From contig ONAZ01000022.1 of the NCBI GenBank assembly GCA_900315945.1, positions 29,650-66,480 on the forward strand: a stretch of 36,831 bases of DNA. The letters run 5' to 3'. Every line of letters starts with the position of its first letter. The first letter of the stretch is position 1. The position numbers and the translations under genes were made by a program. This DNA comes from an uncultured Lachnospiraceae bacterium (GTDB taxonomy: Bacteria; Bacillota; Clostridia; Lachnospirales; Lachnospiraceae). Shown piece by piece: positions 20,947 through 30,300 of this stretch. The notes beneath the pieces were generated by a model. It did no database searches, was not told where the DNA came from, and worked only from the letters and a program-made list of their open reading frames with translations.

Positions 20947-20962
20947 CATGGATAAAAAATAG

Positions 20963-20991
20963 TTTACATAATAATTATTATGTCGTATAAT
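20963..20991 (+). promoter_or_regulatory. Strong promoter for the capsid genes with palindromic operator
   Basis: TTTACA (20963-20968), 17 bases, perfect TATAAT (20986-20991). AGTTTACATAAT (20961-20972) overlaps the -35, and the perfect 18-bp palindrome ACATAATAATTATTATGT (20966-20983) fills the spacer. A dimeric regulator bound here would control scaffold and major capsid expression. Confidence 0.85.
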
Positions 20992-20997
20992 ATTTAT

Positions 20998-21189
20998 GTA
21001 AAAGATTGTTGTTTTGACAATTCTTTTTATTCTCCAATAACTACGTGATGGTTGTAGGGGGCACTCCTCTCCTATTACGTAGTTTGAGAGCTAATGTCGA
21101 GCATAAAGACGTTAAAACAAATGCCATTCAGTCCACACTGTAATGGACGATTAAATAAAACAGATATAAATGAATGAGGAGGACGCACA
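20998..21189 (+). promoter_or_regulatory. Structured leader of the scaffold/capsid mRNA
   Basis: About 190 transcribed bases without a gene. An ATTGT/ACAAT hairpin followed by TCTTTTT (21005-21028) is attenuator-like. Then come AACTACGT (21039-21046) pairing with ACGTAGTT (21077-21084), TAATGTC (21092-21098) with GACGTTA (21108-21114), and GTCCA/TGGAC (21131-21148), before the GAGGAGG site. No known riboswitch class fits by eye. Confidence 0.5.
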
Positions 21190-21858
21190 ATGACAATTAA
21201 AGAGATTTTTGAGAAGTCTACAGAACCGCTTACTTATGAGAGTTTTGAAAAGCTGATGAAAGAAAGCGGAGCAAAGTTTGCAGATTTATCTGAGGGTAAC
21301 TATGTTAGCAAAGATAAGTTTGACAACGAAGTAGCCGGTAAGGAGGGTCAAATCAATCAGCTTAATGATACACTCAAAGCTAGAGATAAGGATTTGAAAG
21401 ACTTGAAAGCACAGCTTAAGGAAGCTGGCACTGATGCAGATAAACTAACTGAGCTAGAGACACAGTTGGGTAATCTACAAACACAGTATAAGCAGGATAC
21501 AGATAACTATAAAGCACAGTTATCAAAACAGGCTTATGAGTTTGCAGTAAAAGAGTTTGCAAGCGGAAAGAAGTTTTCAAGTAATGCGGCTAAACGAGAT
21601 TTTATCAACTCTATGCTTGCCAAAGAATTGAAGATGGAAGGCGATAAGATTTTAGGAGCAGAGGATTTTGTTACAACTTATTCGGCAGATAATGCAGATG
21701 CATTTGTAGTTGAACAAGTAGAGAAGAAAGAACCAGAAGCACCAAAGCCACAATTCTCTAATTCAGTGAGTCCGGATACAAACAATCAACCGACAAACGA
21801 TAATCCGTTCGGATTCCATTTTAATGCTATCCGACAAAATCCAAATCAAAATAAGTAA
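21190..21858 (+). CDS. Scaffold protein (GP20-like)
   Basis: A 222-residue capsid-assembly scaffold, expected to guide major capsid polymerisation and then leave the shell. It has the usual form: an N-terminal start, a long charged coiled coil (about residues 45-120, GQINQLNDTLKARDKDLKDL and onwards), and a proline/asparagine-rich C-terminus. Its place directly before the major capsid gene supports the call. Confidence 0.87.
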   Translation: MTIKEIFEKSTEPLTYESFEKLMKESGAKFADLSEGNYVSKDKFDNEVAGKEGQINQLNDTLKARDKDLKDLKAQLKEAGTDADKLTELETQLGNLQTQYKQDTDNYKAQLSKQAYEFAVKEFASGKKFSSNAAKRDFINSMLAKELKMEGDKILGAEDFVTTYSADNADAFVVEQVEKKEPEAPKPQFSNSVSPDTNNQPTNDNPFGFHFNAIRQNPNQNK

Positions 21859-21872
21859 AGGAGATTAAAATT

Positions 21873-22877
21873 ATGCCAACAAGTTATGTAGCACCAGCAA
21901 ATAATGGTACAGCGGGAACTTATGATGGTTCAACAGCTATGGGTTCACTCAACTATGCTGACGATTATCAAAGAGCACTTGAGCAGAACTTCCCTTATGT
22001 TCTTAATTATGGAGCACTTTATTCAACTCCAAATAACGGAAGATTTAAGTGGATTAACTCTAAGACAATCGAGATTCCATCAATCAGTACAACAGGACGT
22101 GTAGATGCAGATAGAGACACTATTGCATTTGCACAGAGAAACTTTAGTAACAAGTGGGTTCCAAAGACACTTGAGAATCAGAGAAAGTGGTCTACACTTG
22201 TTCATCCTAGAGATATTGATGAGACAAATATGGTAGCAACTATCGGAAACATTACTCAGGTATTTAATGATGAGCATAAGTTCCCAGAGATGGATGCTTA
22301 CTGCATTTCAAAGATTTATGCAGATTGGACATCTATGAAGAATCCTGATACAGGAGAAACACATGTAGCAGACACAACAGTTCTTACTACAGCAAACATC
22401 CTTTCAGTATTCGATTCACTGATGCTCAATATGGATAATGGTAGAGTTCCTGCAAACGGACGTATTCTCTATGCTCCATTTGAGATTCTTACTATTCTTA
22501 AAGAAGCTGAGAAGATTTCACGTTCTATGGATATTACAAGCGGTCCTAACGCTATTGATAGACGTGTTAATAGACTTGACCAGGTACAGGTTATCGGTGT
22601 TCCTTCAACACTTATGAAGACTCTTTATGAGTTCACAACAGATTATGCGATAGCTGATGATGCACAGCAGATTAGCATGTTCCTTGTTCATCCACTCGCA
22701 GTTATCACACCTGTTAGCTACTCATTCAGTAAGCTTGATGCTCCATCAGCTATGTCTGAAGGTAAGTGGGTTTACTATGAAGAGTCATTCGAGGATGTAT
22801 TCGTACTTGAGAATAAGTCAAATGCTATTCAGTTCAATGTATCAAATAGTGGTGGAACTGGTACAGGTACAAACTAA
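21873..22877 (+). CDS. Major capsid protein
   Basis: A 334-residue shell protein. Order after scaffold, and stretches such as RFKWINSKTIEIPSISTTGR, NKWVPKTLENQRKWSTLVHPRDIDETN and the late YVYYEESFEDVFVLENK-type segment are typical of phage major capsid proteins of this portal group. Codon choice is shifted toward C-ending synonymous codons (TTC, ATC, AAC) relative to neighbours, consistent with high expression. The Gly/Thr tail GGTGTGTN is exposed or flexible. AAAGGAG precedes the ATG. Confidence 0.9.
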   Translation: MPTSYVAPANNGTAGTYDGSTAMGSLNYADDYQRALEQNFPYVLNYGALYSTPNNGRFKWINSKTIEIPSISTTGRVDADRDTIAFAQRNFSNKWVPKTLENQRKWSTLVHPRDIDETNMVATIGNITQVFNDEHKFPEMDAYCISKIYADWTSMKNPDTGETHVADTTVLTTANILSVFDSLMLNMDNGRVPANGRILYAPFEILTILKEAEKISRSMDITSGPNAIDRRVNRLDQVQVIGVPSTLMKTLYEFTTDYAIADDAQQISMFLVHPLAVITPVSYSFSKLDAPSAMSEGKWVYYEESFEDVFVLENKSNAIQFNVSNSGGTGTGTN

Positions 22878-22891
22878 AGAGGAGTTTTATT

Positions 22892-23116
22892 ATGACAGTT
22901 GTTCGTAAGGCAAATAGAATAATAAGAGTTACCGATAATGAGTTACCTAGATATTTAGCTAACGGATATGTACAGGTAGACGTGGAGCGTAAAGCTCCAC
23001 GCACACCTGATGCAGAGCCTAAGTTAGAATCAAAGGAAACTGAATCTCAAATCTTTGAGTCAGCTTTTAAAGAAGAAGCTACCTCAAAGCCAAGAACAAG
23101 ACGTAATAAAAAGTAA
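22892..23116 (+). CDS. Small head protein, 74 aa
   Basis: The first third, VVRKANRIIRVTDNELPRYL, and ANGYVQVD resemble the short N-terminal motif of small proteins encoded directly after major capsid genes. The rest is charged and probably disordered, ending in a basic TSKPRTRRNKK. A perfect 8-bp hairpin, CGTGGAGC/GCTCCACG with a GTAAA loop, lies in its coding DNA at 22981-23001. Confidence 0.6.
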   Translation: MTVVRKANRIIRVTDNELPRYLANGYVQVDVERKAPRTPDAEPKLESKETESQIFESAFKEEATSKPRTRRNKK

Positions 23117-23135
23117 TTGAAAGGTGGTGGAGTCA

Positions 23136-23600
23136 ATGTACCTAACTTATGCTGATTATCAAAATATGGGTGGGACGTTAGATGAAACCACTTTTAATAC
23201 TTTTGAGTATGAAGCAGAGACTATAGTAAACTGGTATACATTTAATCGACTCAAAGACGAGACTGAATATCCAGAAGAGTTAGCTAGATGTATGTTTAGA
23301 CTTATCTACTTAGCTAAATTAGAAGCTGACGCATTATTACTTGGTAAACAAGTAACAGTTACTAGAGATGCAGAGGGAGAAGTTATAAATACAGCAGAAA
23401 CTAGCGCAAATATAAAGTCACAGTCTAATGATGGTGTATCAGTTAGCTATAACTCAGTTGATGCTAGTGACATCTTTGGAGCGTTATCGAAGAACAGTAA
23501 AGATAATCCGCTTATGAATACAGTATTTAGATACTTACAAGGTGTAAGAAATAGTAAAGGCTACAGACTCACATATAGAGGTTTATATCCAGATGAATAA
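23136..23600 (+). CDS. Head-tail connector protein
   Basis: A 154-residue mostly helical protein in the position of the gp6/gp15-type adaptor ring under the portal. It opens MYLTYADYQNMGG, has a central helix pair (ELARCMFRLIYLAKLEADALLLG) and a C-terminal YLQGVRNSKGYRLTYRGL. ATG 23136 follows GGTGGTGGAG; upstream GTG codons at 23124 are in frame but overlap the ribosome site. Its last eight bases overlap the mobile GIY-YIG gene. Confidence 0.75.
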   Translation: MYLTYADYQNMGGTLDETTFNTFEYEAETIVNWYTFNRLKDETEYPEELARCMFRLIYLAKLEADALLLGKQVTVTRDAEGEVINTAETSANIKSQSNDGVSVSYNSVDASDIFGALSKNSKDNPLMNTVFRYLQGVRNSKGYRLTYRGLYPDE

Positions 23601-24276
23601 TATATATGGTTATATCTATTTGACAACTAACCTAAGAAATGCTAAAAAGTATATAGGACAACATAAAGGTAGTAAGCTAGATGCAAACTATTTTGGCAGT
23701 GGTACTTTAATAGCAAAAGCACTACACAAATATGGTAAAACAAATTTTAAGTGCGAGATAATAGATATAGCGTATTCAAAGGAAGAACTTGACACTAAGG
23801 AGATTTATTGGATAGGTTATTATGACGCTGTGCAATCAACAGATTATTATAATCTTGCAAAAGGCGGAACAATAACGGGCAGAGAAGTTGGACATTCAGT
23901 AAGCGAAGAAACTAGAGAGAAAATTCGTAAAGCAAACATAGGTAAAAAAGCTTCAAAAGAAACAAGAGCAAAGTTAAGCAGAATACAAAAAGGTAAAAAG
24001 TGTGGTGATAAAAATCCTGCAAAGCGTCCTGATGTAAGAGAAAAGCTTAAACTTGCTAATAAAGGAAGTAATAATCCTGCTTACGGAAAACATTGGTTTA
24101 CTAACGGTGTAGATACTGTATATGCGTATGAGTGTCCAGATGGGTATGTTCCCGGAAGAGGTACACATAAATCTAATAAATCTAAAATTGTGGGTAGACA
24201 TTGGTATAACAACGGTGTAATGGAAATTATGGCGTATGAATGCCCCGAAGGATATAGTGAAGGGAGATTATACTAA
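23593..24276 (+). CDS. GIY-YIG homing endonuclease (second copy)
   Basis: A 227-residue nuclease with GIY-YIG core YGYIYLTTNLRNAKKYIGQH, a conserved EIYWIGYYDA segment with the catalytic-type glutamate, two NUMOD3-type repeats (GHSVSEETREKIRKANIGKK, SKETRAKLSRIQKGKK) and two C-terminal HWF/YNNGV...YECPxGY repeats. It is not closely similar to the copy at 4317, so it was acquired separately. It lies between two head-connector genes and is flanked by ATGAATAAT at both ends (23593 and 24276). Confidence 0.9.
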   Translation: MNNIYGYIYLTTNLRNAKKYIGQHKGSKLDANYFGSGTLIAKALHKYGKTNFKCEIIDIAYSKEELDTKEIYWIGYYDAVQSTDYYNLAKGGTITGREVGHSVSEETREKIRKANIGKKASKETRAKLSRIQKGKKCGDKNPAKRPDVREKLKLANKGSNNPAYGKHWFTNGVDTVYAYECPDGYVPGRGTHKSNKSKIVGRHWYNNGVMEIMAYECPEGYSEGRLY

Positions 24277-24728
24277 TGAATAATTCAAACTTCCCAGCAT
24301 GGTGGGAAACCACAATAACTGTATATAACAAGTTTACAGACCCGCAGACTAAAGTTGTGCGTTGGTATAAAACTGTAATCACAGGTGCTTTTTGGAAAGA
24401 TATTCACGAAAAAGTAAAGATAGGACAAACAGTGTTAGAAACTAATAGCATTATTTGTCGTATACGAAAAGATGATAGATTTCTTGAAAAGTATCTATGG
24501 GTACAAAAACCTAATGATGAGATGGCAAACTACTTTACATTAGGTAAGGGAGATATTATCATAAGAGGAGAAGTAGAAGATACTATAGACGAGTATCAAT
24601 CAGGCAGACGTTCTACTGACCTGATAGCAAAATACAAAGAGCTTCAAGGTTGTATGAGTGTAGAAGAATCAACTATAAATGTAGGAGCAGGTAGATGTAA
24701 TGAACATTATTTAGCAAGAGGTATTTAA
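24276..24728 (+). CDS. Head-closure protein (DUF6751-like), 150 aa
   Basis: A beta-rich protein in the place of the head-completion/stopper gene. The sequence GAFWKDIHEKVKIGQTVLETNSIICRIRK and the YFTLGKGDIIIRGEVEDTI strand match what I recall of DUF6751 phage proteins. The ATG overlaps the stop of the GIY-YIG gene, and the original upstream neighbour was probably the connector at 23136. Confidence 0.65.
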   Translation: MNNSNFPAWWETTITVYNKFTDPQTKVVRWYKTVITGAFWKDIHEKVKIGQTVLETNSIICRIRKDDRFLEKYLWVQKPNDEMANYFTLGKGDIIIRGEVEDTIDEYQSGRRSTDLIAKYKELQGCMSVEESTINVGAGRCNEHYLARGI

Positions 24729-24731
24729 TGT

Positions 24732-25184
24732 ATGGCATGGATGAGACTACAAGTAGTGAATGAAGATTATATTGACCAAGTTACATCTTGGTTATTATCC
24801 CTTGTAGATAGTCCTAAAGTGCGTAGAGGTATGAATGAGATTATTGCTGAATTATGTACTCCGTATGTACCAGTTAAAACGGGAGCATTACGAGACTCAG
24901 TTGCAATAGGTCCTAAAGAGATACAATGGCGAACTGATTATGCACGTTATCAGTACTACGGATTTGTATATCGACCAAACTACTTTATAGGATATGACGC
25001 TATGGGAGAAGCTATGTTTCGTTCTCCAGCTGGTAAGAAGAAATACCCTACAAGCATACCTCTTACATATCATAGAGGTGGTGGAGCATTTTGGTTTGAA
25101 ACTATGCTTGCTCAAAAGAGTAGTGAAATGGATTCAAAGCTCACAGCATACTTAGAAGCAGAATGTAAAAGGAGAGGATTATGA
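24732..25184 (+). CDS. Head-tail joining/tail completion protein (HK97 gp10-like)
   Basis: A 150-residue protein carrying the gp10-type motif YVPVKTGALRDSVAIG, then a tyrosine-rich YARYQYYGFVYRPNYF and GGGAFWFETMLAQKS. These features and the gene order suggest the protein that joins completed tail to head. It overlaps the next gene by an ATGA junction. Confidence 0.75.
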   Translation: MAWMRLQVVNEDYIDQVTSWLLSLVDSPKVRRGMNEIIAELCTPYVPVKTGALRDSVAIGPKEIQWRTDYARYQYYGFVYRPNYFIGYDAMGEAMFRSPAGKKKYPTSIPLTYHRGGGAFWFETMLAQKSSEMDSKLTAYLEAECKRRGL

Positions 25185-25666
25185 TAGATAAGAACCAAGC
25201 AGTTATAGATTATCTTATAACTTGTGAAGACATACTCAATAGTCCTCTGTACTTCAATCTTATAGATGCTAAAGATAACACTATACAGATACTCACAACA
25301 GCAGAAGACAAGGCTTTATCAAAACCATTTATTGACGGTAGTGTACAAAAGAGATACACATTTAATCTTATTACATTTAAGTCAATATCGGATATGGAAA
25401 TAATTAAATCGTCGGACTATTCAAATGAGAATGTAGATGAACTGCAAGATGTTCAAAAACTTCTCGATTGGGTGATAGCACAAGACGATTTAGGGAACTA
25501 TCCAGATTTTGGAGAAGAGTGTACTATAGACAGTATAGACACTACTACAGATGTTCCTAGATTTGACGGAATAAATACTGAGATAACACCACCACTTGCT
25601 ATGTACACAATATCAATAGTTATCGAGTATTTAGATAGAAGTAGAGTAATTTATAATAACGAGTAA
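25181..25666 (+). CDS. Tail terminator-like protein
   Basis: A 161-residue alpha-beta protein in the standard tail-terminator slot, between the joining protein and the tube. It starts with a helix and has KRYTFNLITFKSIS and MYTISIVIEYLD strands plus an acidic loop. The role would be capping the tube and stopping its growth. Assignment is mainly positional. Confidence 0.65.
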   Translation: MIDKNQAVIDYLITCEDILNSPLYFNLIDAKDNTIQILTTAEDKALSKPFIDGSVQKRYTFNLITFKSISDMEIIKSSDYSNENVDELQDVQKLLDWVIAQDDLGNYPDFGEECTIDSIDTTTDVPRFDGINTEITPPLAMYTISIVIEYLDRSRVIYNNE

Positions 25667-25680
25667 AGGAGATAAAAGTT

Positions 25681-26232
25681 ATGGCAATTAAACAGTTTAA
25701 CTTAGCTGACAGGCAAAGAGCCGCACGTAAACTTCTTATCACTGTTGCAGAGTGGAAGGAAGGAACTAATACTGTTAGAGAGATTCTTGGTACACGTACT
25801 GAGGATTCATCTATCGAGTATAATGCAGATATTGAGACTATGACAGATATTCGTGGTATCAATTATACAGATGTCAACAGAACACAGCCACAGCAGACTT
25901 TCGACCCATTTCTTATTCTTGGTGGAAGTAAACTTGGTGCATTTCTTAATGACATTAGACGTAGAAACGCAACTACAGAACTTAACAACTTCACTATCTA
26001 TGTCATTACAGCTTTCATAGGTACTGCGGGAGCTTATGATGCAGAGAAGCATGATGGTTGTACAATAGCTTATACTGCTATTGGTGGAGATTCAAATGTC
26101 AATATGCCAATCGACGTTTATTATTCAAATGATGGACTTGATGCAAACGGCAAGAGCACAGGTGCTCCAGTAGTAGGTACTGTTGATAAGCTCAGTGATG
26201 ATTTCGTATTCACACCAGAGTCAGTAGGCTAA
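25681..26232 (+). CDS. Major tail tube protein
   Basis: A 183-residue beta-rich protein placed directly before the chaperone pair and tape measure, where the tube subunit belongs. Like the major capsid gene it uses more C-ending codons than its neighbours, fitting high expression. AAAGGAG precedes the ATG. Confidence 0.8.
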   Translation: MAIKQFNLADRQRAARKLLITVAEWKEGTNTVREILGTRTEDSSIEYNADIETMTDIRGINYTDVNRTQPQQTFDPFLILGGSKLGAFLNDIRRRNATTELNNFTIYVITAFIGTAGAYDAEKHDGCTIAYTAIGGDSNVNMPIDVYYSNDGLDANGKSTGAPVVGTVDKLSDDFVFTPESVG

Positions 26233-26259
26233 TGATTTTTATTTGGGAGGATAAAAAGA

Positions 26260-26745
26260 ATGTCAAAAACAACAATAAATAATATAGACCTTAATATTGG
26301 TCTAAAAACTGAATACACTATCAATGGAAATAAAGATTTAGTTATAAAGCTAAACACAAGTGATATGGGTATCATAGCAAGATTAGATGAAACAATACCC
26401 AAACTTAACGAACTAGAGTCACAGTATGCAGAACTCTTTGAAGATAATAATGATAACGCAGAAGAAGCATTAGGTGTGTTTACTACCAAGTTTAAAGAAC
26501 TTGATAAAGAAGCACGAGACATAGTTAACTATCTGTTTGATTATGACATATGTTCAGTATGTGCTAGTGGTGGTACAATGTTTGATTTGCAGGATGGTGA
26601 ATATAGATTTGCAGTCATACTAGAAACATTGTTAAATCTGTATACCGATACTATTCAGTCAGAGTTAAATAAGCGTTTAGCTAAGATGAAGAAAAGAACT
26701 GAGAAGTATGTAAATAAAGACCATAAGAGAAAAGGAAGTAAATAA
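26260..26745 (+). CDS. Tail assembly chaperone (first)
   Basis: A 161-residue helical, acidic protein between tube and tape measure, ending in a strongly basic KKRTEKYVNKDHKRKGSK. Such proteins coat the tape measure during tail assembly. No frameshift product is apparent: the next protein begins with its own ATG at a TAATG overlap, unlike the lambda G/GT arrangement. Confidence 0.75.
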   Translation: MSKTTINNIDLNIGLKTEYTINGNKDLVIKLNTSDMGIIARLDETIPKLNELESQYAELFEDNNDNAEEALGVFTTKFKELDKEARDIVNYLFDYDICSVCASGGTMFDLQDGEYRFAVILETLLNLYTDTIQSELNKRLAKMKKRTEKYVNKDHKRKGSK

Positions 26746-27332
26746 TGTTTGAACTACCAACTACTCTTACAATAGATGATAAAGAGTTTGGTATTCGGGA
26801 TGATGGAGATTATAGAATGGTGCTAGATTGCTTTGATGCACTCCAGGACCCAGATTTACCAAAGCGAGAAAGACTGATAACCGCCGTAGTGATATTCTAC
26901 GACGGTTTTTCATTAGATAACGTATTTGAGTATCTTGATACAGAGGATAAAGTTAGTGAAGCTGTAGCGCAGATGTTTGACTTCTTTAACTGCGGTCAAG
27001 CTGAGATTGGCAGTAAATCATCACATAAATTAGTTGATTGGCATCAAGACAATCACTTAATAGCAAGCGCAATAAATAATACAGCTAATATGGAAGTACG
27101 AAGTGTAGAGTACATGCATTGGTGGACATTTATGGGACACTATATTTCAGTCGGAGAAAGTGTGTTAGCTACAGTAGTTAATATACGAAGTAAAATGGTA
27201 GACGGAAAGAAACTAGAAAAACATGAACAAGAGTTCAAACGTAAGAATCCAGGTTACTTTGTTTGGAATAGACAGACAGTCGAACAGCAAGAAGCAGACC
27301 AGCTTATTAGACAGATTTGGAATAGTCAGTAG
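26745..27332 (+). CDS. Tail assembly chaperone, bacteriophage Gp15 family
   Basis: A 195-residue protein with a Gp15-like order: FELPTTLTIDDKEFGIRDDGDYR at the start, a central acidic region, HWWTFMGHYISVG, and KMVDGKKLEKHEQEFKRKNP near the end. It acts with the preceding gene in tape-measure assembly. A terminator-like hairpin with a TTTTT run lies inside its coding DNA at 26879-26910. Confidence 0.85.
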   Translation: MFELPTTLTIDDKEFGIRDDGDYRMVLDCFDALQDPDLPKRERLITAVVIFYDGFSLDNVFEYLDTEDKVSEAVAQMFDFFNCGQAEIGSKSSHKLVDWHQDNHLIASAINNTANMEVRSVEYMHWWTFMGHYISVGESVLATVVNIRSKMVDGKKLEKHEQEFKRKNPGYFVWNRQTVEQQEADQLIRQIWNSQ

Positions 27333-27347
27333 AAAGGAGGTTAAGAT

Positions 27348-30300
27348 ATGGCAAACAATATTACATTAAATGTTGGTGTAGATGCAAGTGACGCTAAGTC
27401 AGAAATGCAACGATTTGGAGATGTAGCACAGAAAGCTATTCAAGCCTCCGACGCTAAAATACAAAAGATGGGATTAAACTTGCAGAACAGCGTCAATAAG
27501 ATGGAAAAGCTAAACGGTCAAATGACTGAGTTAGCAAGTAAACGTGTTCCAACTACAGAATATACAGCACTGCAAACTAAGATAAAAGAAGTATCGTCTA
27601 GTTTAAAACAAGCTAAAGACAGTCTAAGCGCATTAGAAGCTACTTCACTGCATACAGAACAGTATGACTACATAACACAGAAAATACAAGACATAAATAA
27701 AGAGTTACAAGACGCTCGACAAAATCTTGGTAAATCTATTGCAACTTCTGGATATTCTGCTGAAACGGAAGCGTGGACTAACAAAGTTGCTGACCTTGAA
27801 GCTAAGTTGATTGAAGCTCAACAGTATCAACAAGAGTTAACAGAAGCTGGTCAAAAGTATGCAAATGCTGATGAGTTTACTCCTAAGATAGAGCAGGTTC
27901 AATCATTAGAACAAGAGCTGGCGCAGTTGCGTACTCAAGAAGAAGCTATGAAGGCTGCCGGTACAGATACTATGTCTGGAGCAAACACAGCTAGATATCA
28001 AGATTTAGAAAATCAAATGGCATTAGCTCGTCAACAGTCAATATATATGGCTAATAATTTAGACACCGCCGCAAACTCAGCATCTAAGATGAGTTCTAAT
28101 TTATCTAAAGGTAAGTCTTGGATGCAACGTGTTAAAGAATCATGTTCATCTCTTATAAGTAGTTTAAAGCGTGTCGGCAAGCAGTCTACAGAAACCGGAA
28201 AAACACACAATACCTCATTCAAGAAAATGCTTACAACTGTATTAAAATATGGTTTTGGTATTAGAAGTATTTTCTTATTATACAAAAAATTACGTACTGT
28301 TATATCTACTGGATTAAGTGAGATGTCTAAGCAATTCAGTGATGTGGCAGATGATGTATACACACTAAAGAATAGTTGGAGTGGATTTAAGGCAAGTTTA
28401 GTTAGTGCTTTTCAGCCTATCTTCTCATATGTAGTGCCAGCACTTACTACACTTATCAATTATTTAACTACAGCTATGAATGCCTTAGCTAATTTCTTTG
28501 CACTGCTTACCGGACAAAGTTATTATTATAAGGCAAAGAAAGGTAATGAGAGCGTTGCAAAGAGTATAGGAGGAACTGGTTCCGCCGCCGCAGAAGCTAA
28601 TGAGGAGTTAGCTGAATATGATGACTTGATTGTTATTGAACAAGACAACAGTTCCGGTGGTGGTAGTGGAGGCAGTGGCTCCTCTGATAGTGATGCTTGG
28701 AATTGGGAGAAAGTTGATGTAGAAGCCAATTCCTGGGTAGACAAAATAAAAAGCGCATTTAGTAATTGGGATTTCACTGAGTTAGGAGCTGAGTTAAGTG
28801 CTAAACTTACAGATGTGCTAAAGAATATACCTTGGGATACGATTTATTCATATGCGTCTAATTTTGGTAAAGGATTAGCAACTTTTCTTAATGGACTTAT
28901 AACTGAGGATTTATTTAGTGCGTTGGGAACAACTATAGGAAACGCAATAAAAACAGCATTAACATTTTTAAATACGTTCGGAACAACTTTTGATTGGACT
29001 AACTTTGGTAGTTCTATAGCATCTGGAATCAACGCTTTCGTACAGACAAACCCACTGTCTTTAGCTGTAGATACATTTAACACATGGGCTAATGGTATAT
29101 TAGATACTCTTAATACTGCTGTAGAAGGAGTAGGTTGGTCTACAATTGGACAGCATATAGCTGATGGTATAGGTAAAGTTGATGCTTGGAATATTGGATG
29201 GAAATTGGGCACACTTGTTGACAATTTAGTTAATGGTGTGTATGACCTAGTATCAATTAAAGATACATGGACAAATCTGGGCACAAAAGTAGCTGACGGC
29301 ATAAATGGTTTCTTTGAAGGCTTTAGTGGTAAGGACTTAATAGATACTATGAACGCTATAAAAGACGGTCTGTTTGAAGCTATATCTACCGCTATTAGAA
29401 AGATAAAATGGGATGAGGTTGGTAAAGATATAACTGACTTCTTAAATGGTGTAGATTTAGGAACAGTGTTATTAACAATAACTTCGGTAGCTTTAGCCGC
29501 CGCCACTAAGACATTACTCGCAACAAAGCTTCCAGCATTACTTAAATCTGAATGTAAAGGTATTATTGGCTTTAATGGAAAAGCAGTATCAGTGGGCACA
29601 GTAACACTGTCAGTTATAGCGTCATTAGTTATAGGCTGGGAAATAGGAACTAAACTTTATGAGTCACTAACAGGTGAAGAAGTTGAACAGTCTATGTTAG
29701 AAGAATGTTGGGATATTCTTGATTTTATAGGTGGTGATAGTGGTACTATACAAAGTAGATTAACTGGTTATGCTAAACAAGTACTTAGTCCGTTAACATT
29801 TCCAGTCAGTGTTGGATGGAATCTGTTTGAAGAAACCTCTTTGTATGATACACTAAAGACATATTTGCAGAGCGGTGTTGACGAATTAAAGGCAAACTTA
29901 GATAATCTAATAAATAATTCATCTATATCACAAACAGTAAGTTCATTATGGTCAAAGATTAAAAATGTGTTCACGTCATTCTTTAGCGGAAATGGAACAT
30001 ATGGACATGGTTATAATGGCATGCCATCCGAGGTTGCGTCAGCGTATGAGTCTTCTCAAGCTAGTAGCTTTTGGAATGATATGGGTAAAAATATAGTTGA
30101 TGGTATTGTAGAGGGCATAAAACTGTCACTGCAAACAAATCCATTCACTGCCCCAATAGTAGCTCTTTATGATGCAATTAAAAATGCACTAGCAGATAAG
30201 TTTGATTCACACTCACCAGCTAAAGCCATGTACGAAGATGGAGAGAATATACTAAATGGTATTATTCAAGGATTTAAGAATGCCATAACATCTATTCCTA

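Noticed and set aside
26600-26760. Programmed frameshift between tail chaperone genes
   Set aside because: The downstream Gp15 protein has its own ATG in a TAATG overlap, and I see no convincing slippery site.
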